DNA of 64,000 bases from an uncultured Flavobacterium sp. (lineage in GTDB: Bacteria > Bacteroidota > Bacteroidia > Flavobacteriales > Flavobacteriaceae): positions 124,001 through 188,000 of the forward strand of contig NZ_CAMLDD010000002.1 in assembly GCF_946478785.1 (NCBI RefSeq), in the 5' to 3' direction. The notes beneath the pieces are model-generated. The model did no database searches and was not told the DNA's origin. It was given only the letters and a program-made list of their open reading frames with translations. Below, piece by piece: positions 15,444 to 24,633 of the stretch. The translations under genes and the position numbers were made by a program. The first letter of the stretch is position 1; each line of letters starts with the position of its first letter.

Positions 15444-17624
15444 TTATTTGGTCATTACTTGTATTTCTCCACCATTTTTAAACAAATCGTGTGTAATAAA
15501 ATAACCGTCAATTTTGGAACCATTTACTTTAATAGCTTCTAAATTTCTCTTACCATTCGGATTCTTAATTGTTACTTTTTTCCCTGCGGGCGTTGTCCAT
15601 GCTACTTCCTTAAAAATAGGAACTGTAACAATATATTCCGGATCAGCAGGAGATAGCGGGTAAAGTCCCAGTGCGGCAAACACATACCAGGAAGACATTT
15701 CACCCGCATCATCCATGCCGCTCAGGGCAAGCTTTTCAGGACCAATTCCGTACATGGTCTCTACTATTTCGTCGATTCTTTTTTGAGATTTTTCAGGTTT
15801 ATTTACAAAATAATAGGAAAATGGCGCCTCATGAGCTGGCTGATTTCCATGACAATACTGTCCAATAAATCCGGAAATATTCCAGGCAATATAATTTGGG
15901 TTCCATGGTTTTGTAAACAACTCATCCAATTTGGCTTCAAAAGGTTTGTTGCCGCCATAAAGATTAACCAATCCGGGCATATCATGGGGCACATAAAAAG
16001 ATACATTCCACGCATTGGCTTCCCTGTACATGTATTCATAGTACGGAAATTCAGGATTAAAAGGCGTAACCCATTTTCCATCGGCAAGTTTTCCTCTCAT
16101 AAAAGTGGTTGATTTGTCAAATACGTTTGCATAATTTTTAGAACGTTTAACCAAATCATTATAATGCTCGGTATCATTCAGTTCCTTGGCTAATAACGAA
16201 AGTGCGTGATCATCGTAAGCATATTCCAAAGTTTTAGTAACGCCGGCATTACCTTTGGTTTCTATTTTGGGATCTTTAATGTCTTGTTCCGGCACATATC
16301 CCTTTGCAATATATTCTGCAATGTGAGGTCTTGTTCCGCCTTCTTTGTACGCGTTGTTCAATAATAACTCGTATGCTTTTTTTACATCATAATTTCTGAT
16401 TCCACGCATATAAGAACCTGCGATATAGGGCGCAGCGTGATCTCCGTGGAAGAATGTGGGCATAAAACCTTTAATTTCTCCTTCGTTTATCATGGAGCTA
16501 ATAATATCGCCGGTAACATCAGGAGAAAAAATACTTAGCAGAACCAGTTTATTTCGGTAATCATCCCACAATGAAGGCAGTGTATAATAATGATAATTCT
16601 CTTTTCGTACTTTCCTAGCTTCATCGGTAAACTGGCCATTTACATCGCTTCGTAAAGCAGGCCATAAAAATGAGCGGTACAACATACTGTAAAACATTAC
16701 ATTCTGCTGGTCGTTGCCACCTTTTACCTGAATTTTGGAAAGCAGTTTTTCCCACTCTGTACTTCCCTCTTCAAAAACTTTCGTGAGGTTTTTATTCCCT
16801 ACTTCAGCTTTCAGATTTTCAGCTGCATTTTGTACACTGACAAACGATAAGGCAATTTTAACCGTAACGGGTTTCGAATCGCCGTCTTTAATATTTACTA
16901 AGGTGTAACCACCGCTTTTAGCAATATCTTTAGTGTCCAGTTTTTCAATCGGACTGCTCAAAGTCGCATAAAAGTATATTTTTTCTCCGCCGGTTCTTTG
17001 AAAACCGCTGACCGCATTAGAACCTTCCTGTTTGATTTGCCAGTCATCTACACGGTTATTCGCTTTTCCGAGATCAAAAAGCACTTTTCTTCCTTTGTTG
17101 TTTTTAAAAGTATATTCATGTACACCGCAACGCAAGGTTGAAGTTAGTTTTACCTGTACATCATAATCCTTTAAATAAACTTCATAGTAAGCCGGACTTG
17201 CTTTTTCCTGGTCATGACTGAAAGACGATTTGTACGGGAAAGTTGCACCGCCAGAAACGGGCAAAAGCGGAATATGGCAAAGATTCCAATGTCCTTTATT
17301 CGTATGTGTGAATCCTAAAATCTCAGTATCTTCATACTCGTATCCTGCGCCCGATCTGTATTTTGTCATCGGACTTAACTGTACCATTGCATTCGGTACA
17401 GAGGATCCCGGGAAAACCAATCCTGCCCACACACGCATATCAGCTGGCGGAGTGTATCCAATTATTTTGGTATCCAGCAATGGCGCTGTCCCAATAAACG
17501 GATTTACCAATGCTGTATATTTTCCTTTTGCAAGACCTCCGCCGGATTTTTGAGCCGCTACATTAAGGCTAAAAATGGACATAGAAAGGACTGCAAGAAC
17601 TATATTCTTGTGAAATTTTATCAT
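15444..17624 (-). CDS. GH92 exo-alpha-mannosidase (first)
   Basis: 726 residues with a Sec signal peptide. GH92 enzymes are Ca2+-dependent inverting exo-alpha-mannosidases. The N-terminal beta-sandwich begins with YTALVNPFIGTAP. The (alpha/alpha)6 domain shows FMPTFFHGDHAAPY, EYAYDDHALSLLA, REANAWNVSFYVPHDMPG and GNQPAHEAPF, with SGMDDAGEMSSWYVF near the C-terminal end, where the acidic pair is expected to hold the catalytic base. It differs from the second GH92 in the MDDAGE motif and in a long APLLDTKIIGYTPPADMRVW insertion near the N terminus, so linkage preference probably differs. It is 28 nt downstream of the GH125 gene. Confidence 0.92.
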   Translation of the reverse strand: MIKFHKNIVLAVLSMSIFSLNVAAQKSGGGLAKGKYTALVNPFIGTAPLLDTKIIGYTPPADMRVWAGLVFPGSSVPNAMVQLSPMTKYRSGAGYEYEDTEILGFTHTNKGHWNLCHIPLLPVSGGATFPYKSSFSHDQEKASPAYYEVYLKDYDVQVKLTSTLRCGVHEYTFKNNKGRKVLFDLGKANNRVDDWQIKQEGSNAVSGFQRTGGEKIYFYATLSSPIEKLDTKDIAKSGGYTLVNIKDGDSKPVTVKIALSFVSVQNAAENLKAEVGNKNLTKVFEEGSTEWEKLLSKIQVKGGNDQQNVMFYSMLYRSFLWPALRSDVNGQFTDEARKVRKENYHYYTLPSLWDDYRNKLVLLSIFSPDVTGDIISSMINEGEIKGFMPTFFHGDHAAPYIAGSYMRGIRNYDVKKAYELLLNNAYKEGGTRPHIAEYIAKGYVPEQDIKDPKIETKGNAGVTKTLEYAYDDHALSLLAKELNDTEHYNDLVKRSKNYANVFDKSTTFMRGKLADGKWVTPFNPEFPYYEYMYREANAWNVSFYVPHDMPGLVNLYGGNKPFEAKLDELFTKPWNPNYIAWNISGFIGQYCHGNQPAHEAPFSYYFVNKPEKSQKRIDEIVETMYGIGPEKLALSGMDDAGEMSSWYVFAALGLYPLSPADPEYIVTVPIFKEVAWTTPAGKKVTIKNPNGKRNLEAIKVNGSKIDGYFITHDLFKNGGEIQVMTK

Positions 17625-17652
17625 TTTACAAAAAATTAAAAACGGTTAAAAA

Positions 17653-19083
17653 CTATAGCTGAAGCAATTTTGGATTCTTTTTATAGGTATCCCATAACAA
17701 CTCACCAAACAAAGTATTGGTCCAGGCAAACCAGGATCTCGTAAAGTTTTTGGCGTCGTCTTTATGGAATGCTTCGTGCATGAAACCAGTATCGCCATGA
17801 GATGCTTTAAGCATTCTGATACATTCTTTTATTTCCTTTTGATCAGAAGTGGTATAAGCTCTCATAACAAGTGACATTGGCCAGATCATATCCATTCCTA
17901 CGTGTGGTCCTCCAACCCCTTCAGCCACTTTTCCTTTAAAGAAAAAAGGATTATCCTCTGAAAGAATAAATTTTCTGGTGTTTTGATACGTTGGATCATT
18001 CATATCTATTGCATCTAAATAAGGCAAACTCAATAAACTTGGTACATTGGAATCATCCATTAGCAAATGACCTCCAAAACCATCTACTTCAAATGCAAAA
18101 ATATCTCCGTATTTAGGATGTTTAACCACTGCATGTTCTTTAATAGCTTTTTCAACTTCACTTCCTAAAGCTCTTAATTCTTTTGCTGTGGCTGTATCTT
18201 TTTTTATGGTTTCCAGCATTTCTGCGGCCTGATTCATACTGGCTACAATAAAAAAGTTAGATGGAATAAGGAAAGAAAAAACCGTTGCATCGTCACTTGG
18301 CCTGAACGCCGAGCAAACCAGGCCAACTGGTTTCACAGGATATCCATATCCTTTTAATGGCCTTGTATCAGTAGCAAACTGGGTCGTTCTTTGAAAAGTA
18401 TATGGATTTGTACCGTCTTTTTGCTGTTGATCTCTGAAAACTTTAAGTGTTTCTTTGATTGCTTTTACCCAATTTTCATCAAATGGTGCAATATCTCCGG
18501 TATTTTTCCAGTAATTAAAAGCCAATCTGATTGGGTAACAAAGTGAATCTATTTCGTATTTTCTTTCGTGAACTCCGGGTTTCATATCTGTATGATCTGT
18601 TGTCCATTCTCCTTTTTTGTTCGGATCATTATAAAATGCATTCGCATACGGATCCTTTAAAATGTATTCAGTCTGTCTGTTTATAACACCGGCAATCAGA
18701 TTTTTTAATTTTGAATCTTTAGCTGCAAATGCCATGTAAGGCCAGACCTGTGCAGAACTGTCTCTTAGCCACATCGCATCGATATCACCTGTAATAACAT
18801 AGGTATCTGGTCTGCCATTTTTTTGAGAATAGGTTACCGTTGTATCAAGCGTATTAGGAAAACAGTTATTGAACAGCCATCCTAATTCTTTGTCTTTTAC
18901 GTTCTTTTGAAATTCTGCAATTGTCTTTTCTATAAATTCACTTTCAAAATTTCTCTTGTCTTTTGCAACTCTCACAACCGGAAAATCAATGATTGCTTTT
19001 GTACCGGCTATTATTTCCATAGGATCGATAAGGGCTAAACTGCTAAATAAAACAGTGTTCTGGATAAATTTTCTTCTTTGCAT
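17653..19083 (-). CDS. GH125 exo-alpha-1,6-mannosidase with Tat-type signal
   Basis: 476 residues. GH125 motifs are clear: DIDAMWLRDSSAQVWPYMAFA near 131, KYEIDSLCYPIRLAFNYW near 198, FRPSDDATVFSFLIPSNFF near 258, GPHVGMDMIWPMSL near 400 and HEAFHKDDAKNFTRSWFAW near 438. The family removes alpha-1,6-linked mannose, such as backbone units of fungal mannan. The N terminus MQRRKFIQNTVLFSSLAL carries RRKFIQ, a twin-arginine signal, while its neighbours use Sec or lipoprotein signals; export of a folded enzyme to the periplasm is implied. It lies between the two GH92 genes in the operon (28 and 38 nt gaps). Confidence 0.92.
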   Translation of the reverse strand: MQRRKFIQNTVLFSSLALIDPMEIIAGTKAIIDFPVVRVAKDKRNFESEFIEKTIAEFQKNVKDKELGWLFNNCFPNTLDTTVTYSQKNGRPDTYVITGDIDAMWLRDSSAQVWPYMAFAAKDSKLKNLIAGVINRQTEYILKDPYANAFYNDPNKKGEWTTDHTDMKPGVHERKYEIDSLCYPIRLAFNYWKNTGDIAPFDENWVKAIKETLKVFRDQQQKDGTNPYTFQRTTQFATDTRPLKGYGYPVKPVGLVCSAFRPSDDATVFSFLIPSNFFIVASMNQAAEMLETIKKDTATAKELRALGSEVEKAIKEHAVVKHPKYGDIFAFEVDGFGGHLLMDDSNVPSLLSLPYLDAIDMNDPTYQNTRKFILSEDNPFFFKGKVAEGVGGPHVGMDMIWPMSLVMRAYTTSDQKEIKECIRMLKASHGDTGFMHEAFHKDDAKNFTRSWFAWTNTLFGELLWDTYKKNPKLLQL

Positions 19084-19121
19084 CGTGGTATTTTTTAAAT
19101 TATACAGGCAGAAACCTTTTG

Positions 19122-21416
19122 TTATTCATTTGTTAGTGAGTAAGGAGCATCTTCTTTATTGATGCCTCTCTTAAGATTTGGTGTTGATGACATATCAAAA
19201 TCTAATGTTGCGCCATTCATAAGCTCGGAGTGGCTGAGCCAATTCCTGGTATATTTTTCTCCGTTCAATTTCATTTCTTTGATATATCTATATTGATCGC
19301 TGTTTGCGTCAGCGTTGATCTCTATTTTTTTACCATTTTCAAGCTGAATGGTTGCTTTTTTGAATAATGGAGCACCTATGACATATTGATCTGAGGCTGG
19401 CGTAACCGGATAAAATCCTAATGAAGAGAAAACATACCAGGCTGATGTTTGTCCGTTATCCTCATCTCCGCAATACCCATCCGGTGTTGCATGGTACATC
19501 CTGTTCATGGTTTCGCGTACCCAATGTTGTGCTTTCCAGGGTTCTCCTGCATAATTATAAAGATAGATCATATGCTGAATAGGCTGATTTCCGTGTGCAT
19601 ATTGTCCCATATTGGCAATCTGCATTTCTCTCATTTCGTGGATCACGCCATCTTTAAAATCTTTTGTAGCAAAAACTGGCGGTAAGGAAAAAACCTTGTC
19701 CAATTGAGAGTTAAACACCTGATTGCCGCCCATTAAATCTACTAAACCTTGTACATCATGAAAAACCGACCAGGAATAATGCCAGCTGTTACCCTCGGTA
19801 AATCCATTGAACCACTGAAAAGGATCAAAAGGTTCCATGAATTTACCGTCCTTATTCTTGGGATGCATTAAATTATATTTGGGGTCAAAAAGGTTCTTGT
19901 AATTTAAACTGCGTTTTTTATATAGATCAATTTCTGACTGTGGCTTATTCAGGGCTTTCGCTAATTGATAAATTGCAAAATCATCGTATGCATATTCTAG
20001 TGTTCTCGCAGCGCTTTCATTCACAACATCATGAGGAACATATCCTAAAGTGTTATAAAAATCAACTCCTGCACGCCCAACTGCTTTTAACGGACCGGCA
20101 TTATTAGCACCATGAATTACGGCTTTGTAGAGATTTTCAATATCATAATTTTTTACTTTTCCGCTTTTTAAATATGCTTCGGCAACAACAGATGCCGAAT
20201 TATTTCCGACCATGATATCCCTTAATCCCGGACTTGACCATTCCGGCAGCCAGCCGCTTTCGTTGTATGCATTCGAAAGTCCTTCCTGCATTTGTGTATT
20301 CAGTTCCGGATACATCAAATTTAAAAAAGGATATAAAGCTCTAAAAGTGTCCCAAAATCCTGTGTCAGCAAACATGTAGCCCGGCAAAACTTTTCCGTTA
20401 TAAGGACTGTAATGAACGACATTTTTCTTTTTGTCAAATTCATAAAACTTTCTCGGAAAAAGTAGTGATCTGTAGAGACAGGAATAAAAGGTTCCTATTT
20501 GGTCTGTTGTACCGCCTTCTACAGTTATTCTGCTTAGTTCTTTGTTCCAGATTTCTTTTCCTTTTTCCTTCAGGGCATCAAAATCATCTTTCCCAATTTC
20601 TTTCAGATTTATTTCAGCCTGTTCATGGCTTATAAATGATGATGCTACCTGAGCATTTACCTTTTCTCCGGCTTTTGTTTTAAAACCTATTACAGCTCCT
20701 GCATGATCTGCATTCATTTCTAAAGCGTTTCCTAAAATAGCTCCGTTAAAAGTGGAATTTACCTCAAAATCCTTGTCAAAAACAATTACAAAATAGTTTT
20801 TGAAATTCAGGGGAGCTCCTCCGCTGTTTTTAGTTGTATAACCAATAATTTTTCTTTTTGATGGAATGATTTTTACGTAAGATCCTTTGTCAAAAGCATC
20901 AACAACAACATACGCTTTATCTGTTTCCGGAAAAGTAAATCTAAATCTTGCAGCTCTTTCTGTTGGAGTTATTTCTGTCGTTACGTTATGGTCTGCCAGG
21001 TAAACACTGTAATAATAAGGCGTAACGGTTTCTGCTTTGTGTGAAAACCAGCTTTGCCTGTCTTCTTCCTTAAATTTCAATTCTCCGGTAACCGGCATTA
21101 TGGAAAACTGACCGTAATCATTCATCCATGGAGAAGGCTGGTGTGTTTGTTTGAAACCTTTAATTCGGTTTGACTTATAGGTATAGGCCCATCCATCGCC
21201 CATATTACCTGTTTGTGGCGTCCAGAAATTCATTCCCCATGGCATTGCAATCACTGGATAGGTATTTCCGTTTGAAATACCGTAATCAGAATCGGTTCCC
21301 ATTAAAGGATTTACCCAATCAACAGGCTGTTGTGGTGTAATGACTTGCGTATTTTGTGCGCTAACTGCAATAAAGGCAAAAAGTACTAAGAGAAAGGTGT
21401 ATTTACTTTTTATCAA
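19122..21416 (-). CDS. GH92 exo-alpha-mannosidase (second)
   Basis: 764 residues with a Sec signal peptide (MIKSKYTFLLVLFAFIAVSA). The layout is the standard GH92 one: VDWVNPLMGTDSDYGISNGN at the N terminus, then FADTGFWDTFRALYP, GNNSASVVAEAYLKSG, LEYAYDDFAIYQLA, TEGNSWHYSWSVFHDVQG and YCGDEDNGQTSAWYVFSSLG. The Glu in EGNSW and the acidic residues in GDEDNGQ fit the catalytic acid and base of characterised GH92 enzymes. Motifs are closer to the family consensus than in the first GH92, so it may be the main alpha-1,2 or alpha-1,3-mannosidase. The gene is 7 nt after the GH2 gene, in a run of five enzymes. Confidence 0.93.
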   Translation of the reverse strand: MIKSKYTFLLVLFAFIAVSAQNTQVITPQQPVDWVNPLMGTDSDYGISNGNTYPVIAMPWGMNFWTPQTGNMGDGWAYTYKSNRIKGFKQTHQPSPWMNDYGQFSIMPVTGELKFKEEDRQSWFSHKAETVTPYYYSVYLADHNVTTEITPTERAARFRFTFPETDKAYVVVDAFDKGSYVKIIPSKRKIIGYTTKNSGGAPLNFKNYFVIVFDKDFEVNSTFNGAILGNALEMNADHAGAVIGFKTKAGEKVNAQVASSFISHEQAEINLKEIGKDDFDALKEKGKEIWNKELSRITVEGGTTDQIGTFYSCLYRSLLFPRKFYEFDKKKNVVHYSPYNGKVLPGYMFADTGFWDTFRALYPFLNLMYPELNTQMQEGLSNAYNESGWLPEWSSPGLRDIMVGNNSASVVAEAYLKSGKVKNYDIENLYKAVIHGANNAGPLKAVGRAGVDFYNTLGYVPHDVVNESAARTLEYAYDDFAIYQLAKALNKPQSEIDLYKKRSLNYKNLFDPKYNLMHPKNKDGKFMEPFDPFQWFNGFTEGNSWHYSWSVFHDVQGLVDLMGGNQVFNSQLDKVFSLPPVFATKDFKDGVIHEMREMQIANMGQYAHGNQPIQHMIYLYNYAGEPWKAQHWVRETMNRMYHATPDGYCGDEDNGQTSAWYVFSSLGFYPVTPASDQYVIGAPLFKKATIQLENGKKIEINADANSDQYRYIKEMKLNGEKYTRNWLSHSELMNGATLDFDMSSTPNLKRGINKEDAPYSLTNE

Positions 21417-21423
21417 AACTTAC

Positions 21424-23229
21424 TTATTTAATAGAATTAATTACTTCTTTATTTATCTTGTTTACTTCAGAAAAATTCATTTTATCTACCTTACGATCGT
21501 AAGTCATAAAACCATTTACTTCTCCTTCAACATCAGTTGTCTGTGTATATACCGCTGCTGAAAAACCAACTTTAGCCAACTCAATTAACTTGTCAGCGTA
21601 TTCTTTGTATTTAGCTGTAGTCTCATCAGTATTCTTGAACTGTGTGTAACCCCAATTCTTATCCGTTTGCCACAAATGACCCGCTACCGGAAGGCCTATT
21701 CCCCCGTATTCTCCCAAAACCGTGATTCTTTGGGCATCATACAATTTTAATTCAGGTCCCGGGTAATGGTGGATATCTAACATATCTCCTGTCTGAAAAT
21801 GATTTCCTCCACTTGAAGAATTTACTAATCTGCCTGGATCATGATTCTTAGTCCACTCTGTAATTTCAACCGTTTTAAACTGTCCCCATGCTTCATTAAA
21901 CGGCACCCAGACCACAATACTTGGATAAGAATATAGATAATCCATGATTTCTTTCCATTCTTTTCTGTAAATTTCCTCAGATTGTGCCGTTCTTTTTAAT
22001 TCGTTTCCATCAAAATAGTTATGCATTTGCCATATTGGGCCTGCATCTCCGTTAGGCATATCCTGCCATACTAAAATACCTATTTTATCACAATGTGTAT
22101 ACCATCTTGCCGGTTCTACTTTTACATGTTTGCGAATCATGTTAAAACCTAATTCTTTTGTTCTGACAATGTCATATTTTAATGCTTCATCTGTTGGAGC
22201 TGTGTACAATCCGTCAGGCCACCATCCCTGATCAAGCGGTCCAAACTGAAAGCAGTCTTTATTATTCAACTGCATTCTGACAATACCATTATCATCTCTT
22301 TTTGAAGAAATCTTGCGCATCGCAAAATAACTTTTTACCTCATCAACAATTTTGTCTTTGCTGATCAGCCTAACTTTAATATCATATAAAAATGGAGAAT
22401 CAGGTGACCACAATTTTGGATTATTCAAAACAATATCAAGGGACTGACCTGCAACGGCTTTTTCAGAAGCAATTGCTTTTGTGCCATCGAAAACAGTAAT
22501 TTCTGCGATATCTCCATCTGTACTTCCTTCAATATCTGTTACTATATTAATTGTATTACGATCAATATCCGGAGTTGTCTTTAAATTGGTAATATGTTTT
22601 TTACTTACCGGTTCCAGCCAGACTGTTTGCCAGATTCCGGTAACCGGTGTATACCAGATTGATTCCGGATTTTTAACCTGTTTTCCTCTTGGCTGCGGTC
22701 CGTCATTTGTGGGGTCCCAAACTTTAACAACCAATTTTTGAGATTTGCCATTCAGGAATGGCGTAATATTAAAGCTGAAAGGCGTATATCCTCCGGTATG
22801 CGTTCCAATTTTTATATTGTTAATCCATACTTCTGTCTTCCAGTCCACTGCACCAAAATGCAATAAAATATCTTTATTTTTCCAGTTACTGTCTACTGTG
22901 AAATTGGTTTCATACCAAACCTCTTTTTCTGAACCAACAGATTTCATTACTCCCGAAAGGCTTGATTCAACAGCAAAAGGAACGAGTATTTTTCCATCGT
23001 ATCCTTTTGGCGCTGTTTGTCCAACGGGCTGTATTGAATAATTCCATAAGCCATTAAGGTTTTTCCATTGATTCCTTTCCATTATTGGTCTTGGATATTC
23101 AGCCAGCGTATGATTTGGATGAACCTGTTCTGCCCATTTTGTTTTTATTTTATCTCCCTGCGGTTTCCATTGCGCGATACCTGCAAAGCCTGCAAAAAAG
23201 AAAAGTATAATTGTTAAAGTATTTTTCAT
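21424..23229 (-). CDS. GH2 family beta-glycosidase (beta-mannosidase/beta-galactosidase-like)
   Basis: 601 residues with a Sec signal peptide. The order is a sugar-binding jelly roll (about 35-210, with LNGLWNYSIQP and LLHFGAVDWKTEVWINN), an Ig-like domain (about 215-310) and a TIM barrel. The acid/base Glu is in WVPFNEAWGQF near 444, and LGEYGGIGLPV near 507 holds the probable nucleophile. The C-terminal extra domains of LacZ are missing, as in many Bacteroidota short GH2 enzymes. Beta-mannosidase activity, for example on the chitobiose-proximal mannose of N-glycans, would fit the locus, but beta-galactosidase cannot be excluded. It is the first gene after a terminator-like hairpin, so it may be expressed in part separately from the susC unit. 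Confidence 0.85.
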   Translation of the reverse strand: MKNTLTIILFFFAGFAGIAQWKPQGDKIKTKWAEQVHPNHTLAEYPRPIMERNQWKNLNGLWNYSIQPVGQTAPKGYDGKILVPFAVESSLSGVMKSVGSEKEVWYETNFTVDSNWKNKDILLHFGAVDWKTEVWINNIKIGTHTGGYTPFSFNITPFLNGKSQKLVVKVWDPTNDGPQPRGKQVKNPESIWYTPVTGIWQTVWLEPVSKKHITNLKTTPDIDRNTINIVTDIEGSTDGDIAEITVFDGTKAIASEKAVAGQSLDIVLNNPKLWSPDSPFLYDIKVRLISKDKIVDEVKSYFAMRKISSKRDDNGIVRMQLNNKDCFQFGPLDQGWWPDGLYTAPTDEALKYDIVRTKELGFNMIRKHVKVEPARWYTHCDKIGILVWQDMPNGDAGPIWQMHNYFDGNELKRTAQSEEIYRKEWKEIMDYLYSYPSIVVWVPFNEAWGQFKTVEITEWTKNHDPGRLVNSSSGGNHFQTGDMLDIHHYPGPELKLYDAQRITVLGEYGGIGLPVAGHLWQTDKNWGYTQFKNTDETTAKYKEYADKLIELAKVGFSAAVYTQTTDVEGEVNGFMTYDRKVDKMNFSEVNKINKEVINSIK

Positions 23230-23321
23230 TATGATATTTTTATTTTTGAAATTCTGGCAACCATTTAAAATGAGATGTCTTTATAGTACTATTTTGGTGC
23301 CGGCAAGACAAATATTATAAA

Positions 23322-23349
23322 ACCTGAAGGCTGCTCATTTCCTTCAGGT
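23322..23349 (-). terminator. Intra-operon hairpin downstream of the GH76 gene
   Basis: A 9-bp perfect stem ACCTGAAGG facing CCTTCAGGT with a 10-nt loop. On the minus strand it is followed by TTTATAATATTTG. It probably acts as a partial terminator or 3'-end stabiliser that lowers expression of the five downstream enzyme genes relative to susC/susD. Confidence 0.6.
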
Positions 23350-23387
23350 ATTACAAAAATTACTAACACAAACCAAACACTCTTTAA

Positions 23388-24575
23388 TTAATCAAAATAT
23401 CCCTCTTTATCAAGTTTTGCAGCTGCTTCGATAAGCATTACACCGCTTAACTGCGTTGTAAGATCTGTATTTGTACCGGCTGCAGGAGCAGCTTTCCAAT
23501 TACTGCCAGAAAACATAGTTGGTCTCACAATTCCTTTTTTATAAAATGTCTGCGCATTAAATTTCAAAAAATTTGCAAACTTTTCCTTATCTGTAGCATT
23601 GATGGTAGGATGTTGGATCAGCTCTGTAAAATAACGTACCAAAATACCTTTGAATAAACCTCCATCTCCCTGACCCTCATCTCTAAGAAGCCCTTCTGAA
23701 AGTAATTTCGGATTGACTAAAACGTTTCTTCCGGTTTTTACAGCATCATTAAGATAAGACTGATCATTAGTTTCTTTATACAATCGTAATCCGATGCCTA
23801 TCCAGGTTCCCATATTGTACGTAAATACCCAGTCTTTATTGGTTTTAATTACGCCATTTTCTTCTGATATATTATCCCAAACAGCCCCTGTAACAGGGTC
23901 AACAAGATTGTTCTTTTGCCATGCATAAATTTTCTTTGCCCATTCTAAATCTTCCGGTTTTTTGTCAATATCATAAAGTCTCATGGCAACAATTGCTGCG
24001 GGTGCATTAGATACTGCATTTTTTTGTTTTGGTGTATCTTGTTTCCACGTGATACCGCCTCCAAAAACATCATCGCTCCAGCTTAATTTTATTCTTCCCC
24101 ACAAATAATCGGCTACGTCTTTGTACTCCTGATCTTTTGTTGCATCATAGGCACGAAGAGTAGAAAGGGCCAGCCAAATCATATCATCGTTAAAAACATT
24201 GTTATAAGTATTATTGCCGTTTTTTACTTTAATACCCTGTACAAGAGCCTTCATTTTAGTCTTATAATTTTCATCACCTGTCCTTAAAAAGCCATCTACA
24301 AGCACATCAAGAGCATGGGCATTAGGCCAATAATGAAAAGTGCTGTTCCCTGTATTATTCTCCACAAATGTACCGTTAGAACCTAGAAAATTATTGTATG
24401 TAGAAAGCTGTAATGAGTCGGCAGTCTGTGCCCAGGTATAATCATATTCCTGATCAACTGAAGTATTAGGATCCCGCAACGGAATTGGATCATCATCGCA
24501 TGAAGCAGTTAAGGCTGCTAATCCAAATACACTAAGCAATAGGATGTTATACCTTTTTGAAAATATTTTTTTCAT
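23388..24575 (-). CDS. GH76 endo-alpha-1,6-mannanase lipoprotein
   Basis: 395 residues from the ATG at 24575 (MKKIFSKRYN). An upstream in-frame start at 24617 would add 14 charged residues ahead of the signal and is rejected. A lipoprotein signal ends at LTASC, followed by DDDP, an acidic run typical of surface export. The GH76 (alpha/alpha)6 barrel shows NNVFNDDMIWLALSTLRAY, whose Asp pair is the catalytic acid/base and nucleophile region of the family, and FTYNMGTWIGIGLRLYKET and NAPAAIVAMRLYD. It should cut the alpha-1,6-mannan backbone at the cell surface into oligosaccharides for SusC/SusD import. It lies 58 nt downstream of the susE-like gene. Confidence 0.93.
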   Translation of the reverse strand: MKKIFSKRYNILLLSVFGLAALTASCDDDPIPLRDPNTSVDQEYDYTWAQTADSLQLSTYNNFLGSNGTFVENNTGNSTFHYWPNAHALDVLVDGFLRTGDENYKTKMKALVQGIKVKNGNNTYNNVFNDDMIWLALSTLRAYDATKDQEYKDVADYLWGRIKLSWSDDVFGGGITWKQDTPKQKNAVSNAPAAIVAMRLYDIDKKPEDLEWAKKIYAWQKNNLVDPVTGAVWDNISEENGVIKTNKDWVFTYNMGTWIGIGLRLYKETNDQSYLNDAVKTGRNVLVNPKLLSEGLLRDEGQGDGGLFKGILVRYFTELIQHPTINATDKEKFANFLKFNAQTFYKKGIVRPTMFSGSNWKAAPAAGTNTDLTTQLSGVMLIEAAAKLDKEGYFD

Positions 24576-24633
24576 ATTATAATTCTTTAAATAACGCCTC
24601 TCAAAGAGAACCCTCAAGAGGCGTCATGGTTAT

